This document shows positions 22,543-23,722 of a stretch of DNA of 23,722 bases, piece by piece. Numbering within the stretch: position 1 is the first letter of the stretch; every line of letters starts with the position of its first letter. The position numbers and the translations under genes were made by a program. This stretch comes from Bacteroidales bacterium UBA7569 (GTDB lineage Bacteria; Bacteroidota; Bacteroidia; Bacteroidales; Paludibacteraceae). The notes below the pieces were generated by a model that ran no database searches, had not been told where the DNA came from, and saw only the letters and a list, made by a program, of their open reading frames with translations. The stretch lies in contig DLLF01000007.1 of the NCBI GenBank assembly GCA_002477945.1, positions 16,169 to 39,890 on the forward strand, written 5' to 3'.

Positions 22543-23463
22543 ATGTACGACAACTTCCTGTTCCGCAAGTCATGGTGGAACATCATCAAGCACCTGCCCT
22601 CCGAGCAACGCAGCGAGGTAATCGACCTCATCACGCAGTATATGTTCGAGGAGATAGAGCCGCACTTCGAGGAGATGACCGCCGTGAGCATTGCGGTGCA
22701 GTTTATCCTCCGTGACATCAACGCCGACAAAGAGCGTTACGACACCATCACCGAGCAACGCCGGGAGGCAGGACGCAAAGGAGGAATGCAAAGAGCAGCC
22801 AATGCCCAAGCAAATCAAGCAAACCAAGCAAATGCTACTTTGCTTGAAAATGAAACCAAGCAAACCACCAAGCAAAAACAAGCAACCAAGCAAACCAAGC
22901 CAATAGACATATGTATAGACAAAGACATAGATAATACTCTCTCTCCCTCCTCTCTCTCTGCCGAGAGCGTGGAGGAGAGCAAGGAAGAGAGAGAGAGAGG
23001 AAAAGAAAAGGTGGTTTTTGCCTATTCTCTCCACCTGCTCTCGCAGGGCAGACCGAACGCCTACACGGAAGCGGAGCAAGCCTACGACTACAACGACGGC
23101 TTGGGCTGGGTGCAGGAGACTGCCCGCCCGAACGGCGATGTCGTCCGGCAGCATATCCGTGACAAGTTGGCGTGGCTCAAATCCCGCAAGCCCAAGAACG
23201 AACAGGTGTTCCCTCCCGCCGACGGGCAGACCATGGCGGCGATACTCGCCAAGACAGGCTGCAAGAGCGGGAACAGGGGCGTGGTCAACGACTTCCGTGG
23301 GCTGAGGTTCGACAACGACAAGGCGGTGTTCATCTACTCCTCCTACCTCTTCTCGCCGCTCTACGACGCTATGCAGAAGAACAAACAGACAACCGAACTC
23401 GTCTTCACGGAACTGCGGAAGCGAGTCCCGAAAACGCAATACATTGACTTCCAACTGAAATAA
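22543..23463 (+). CDS. DUF6291 phage protein, likely replication initiator-type
   Basis: The 306-residue protein begins with a DUF6291 domain (about 1-85): FLFRKSWWNIIKHLPSEQRSE near the start and ERYDTITEQRREAGRKGG at its end. A low-complexity Gln/Ala/Lys/Thr linker (about 87-122) and an acidic Ser/Glu stretch lead to a C-terminal domain (about 155-306: YDYNDGLGWVQE, VRQHIRDKLAWLKSR). DUF6291 proteins are found in phages, often next to replication genes. The layout of N-terminal DNA-binding-like domain, linker and C-terminal domain resembles initiator or DnaD-like proteins. The linker DNA holds an iteron-like cluster (22807-22903), as in phage genes that contain their own origin. The function is inferred, not shown. 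Confidence 0.72.
   Translation: MYDNFLFRKSWWNIIKHLPSEQRSEVIDLITQYMFEEIEPHFEEMTAVSIAVQFILRDINADKERYDTITEQRREAGRKGGMQRAANAQANQANQANATLLENETKQTTKQKQATKQTKPIDICIDKDIDNTLSPSSLSAESVEESKEERERGKEKVVFAYSLHLLSQGRPNAYTEAEQAYDYNDGLGWVQETARPNGDVVRQHIRDKLAWLKSRKPKNEQVFPPADGQTMAAILAKTGCKSGNRGVVNDFRGLRFDNDKAVFIYSSYLFSPLYDAMQKNKQTTELVFTELRKRVPKTQYIDFQLK
22807..22903 (+). other. Iteron-like cluster, candidate replication origin
   Basis: CAAGCAAA occurs exactly six times (22807, 22816, 22825, 22857, 22869, 22887). There are two near copies (22879, 22896) and one inverted copy, TTTGCTTG (22839-22846). The first three are 9 bp apart. The words fall in two different codon phases, which argues for selection on DNA and not only on the protein. 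An AT-rich stretch (about 22904-22940, ATAGACATATGTATAGACA) follows, as expected for strand opening. The lambda O gene has the same layout of iterons plus AT-rich DNA. Confidence 0.5.
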
Positions 23464-23484
23464 ACAAACCAAACAATCACAGCA

Positions 23485-23700
23485 ATGAGAATTGAGAGAA
23501 TCACGAAACAACCCAACGGCACGTACACCGTGCATTTTAACGCGATTCCGGGGGACGACGCGAGCCGCGTCGTCAATAATCCGAGGAACGTTTACCCCGC
23601 ATTCGGCGGTTACGACAGCATAGACGCTGCCAAAGACTTTGTGCGCAGGACAATCCCGCACAGAGTAGTATTTATTCACCTCCTCCCACGAACTTGGTGA
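23485..23700 (+). CDS. Small phage protein, function unknown
   Basis: This 71-residue protein starts 21 nt after the DUF6291 stop: MRIERITKQPNGTYTVHF, then AIPGDDASRVVNNPRNVYPAF and a C-terminal DAAKDFVRRTIPHRVVF. It looks like a small alpha/beta fold. No family is recognised. Its regular spacing and same strand support a real gene of the early operon. The window ends 22 bp after its stop. Confidence 0.6.
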   Translation: MRIERITKQPNGTYTVHFNAIPGDDASRVVNNPRNVYPAFGGYDSIDAAKDFVRRTIPHRVVFIHLLPRTW

Positions 23701-23722
23701 GTGGTAAAATGGTAAGAGTTAT

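Larger units (their letters stand above)
13103..23722. mobile_element. Left part of a temperate phage or related integrative element
   Basis: From just after tRNA-Asn the content changes to phage-type genes: integrase, repressor, BRO/DinD-like protein, excisionase-like HTH, SbcC-like ATPase, RecT, MBL hydrolase and a DUF6291 protein. They form a leftward lysogeny block and a rightward early block split by an operator region. The rightward genes are visibly richer in G+C, with many C-ending codons, than the host genes to the left. The left limit is inferred: the tRNA 3' end is the likely attachment site, but its second copy would lie beyond the window. No head, tail, lysis or conjugation gene is present here, so prophage versus another integrative element is not settled. 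Confidence 0.75.

Overview
The window reads as a Bacteroidales chromosome (Bacteroides/Prevotella relatives). Several promoters match the Bacteroidetes consensus (TTTG or ATTG, about 20 nt, then TAnnTTTG). Shine-Dalgarno sites are mostly absent. The gene families are typical of the group: PorW/SprE lipoprotein, a zinc-less Sir2, a DUF4015 lipoprotein and tsaB. Identifications rest on motif recognition by eye; no database was searched.

Left part, about 1-13100, is host chromosome. The first 1.1 kb has no convincing gene. It holds inverted-repeat elements, a diverged duplication, and a promoter-to-terminator stretch (about 757-1050) that could be a small RNA or a regulated leader. Next come a small lipoprotein and two tandem paralogous membrane proteins, the first with an N-terminal zinc ribbon. 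A bidirectional terminator separates them from a convergent Sir2 deacylase gene. A DUF4015 glycoside-hydrolase-like lipoprotein is divergent from Sir2. A tight rightward run follows: tsaB (tRNA t6A synthesis), galK and galM (galactose entry into the Leloir pathway), porW/sprE. A leftward pair, a PfkB-family sugar/nucleoside kinase and plsC, converges on porW. tRNA-Asn(GTT) with its own promoter and terminator closes the host part.

Right part, about 13.1 kb to the window end, looks like the early half of a temperate phage or related integrative element next to tRNA-Asn. A leftward block holds repressor, BRO/DinD-like protein, GIY-YIG (T5orf172) protein, XRE regulator and integrase; the integrase is split by a frameshift in an A7 run. 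A palindromic operator candidate and a rightward promoter lie upstream of the repressor. The rightward block holds four small proteins, an excisionase-like HTH protein, an SbcC/Rad50-like ATPase with a zinc hook, RecT, an MBL-fold hydrolase and a DUF6291 replication-type protein. The DUF6291 gene carries a cluster of CAAGCAAA words that resembles a phage origin embedded in an initiator gene. No virion genes are in view; the element continues off the right edge.

The most interesting signals are the intragenic iteron-like cluster, the ATPase-RecT-MBL recombination module, the heptamer array that forms the ATPase stop codon, the palindromic repeat family found in both the tRNA-proximal region and the element interior, and the A7 frameshift in the integrase.
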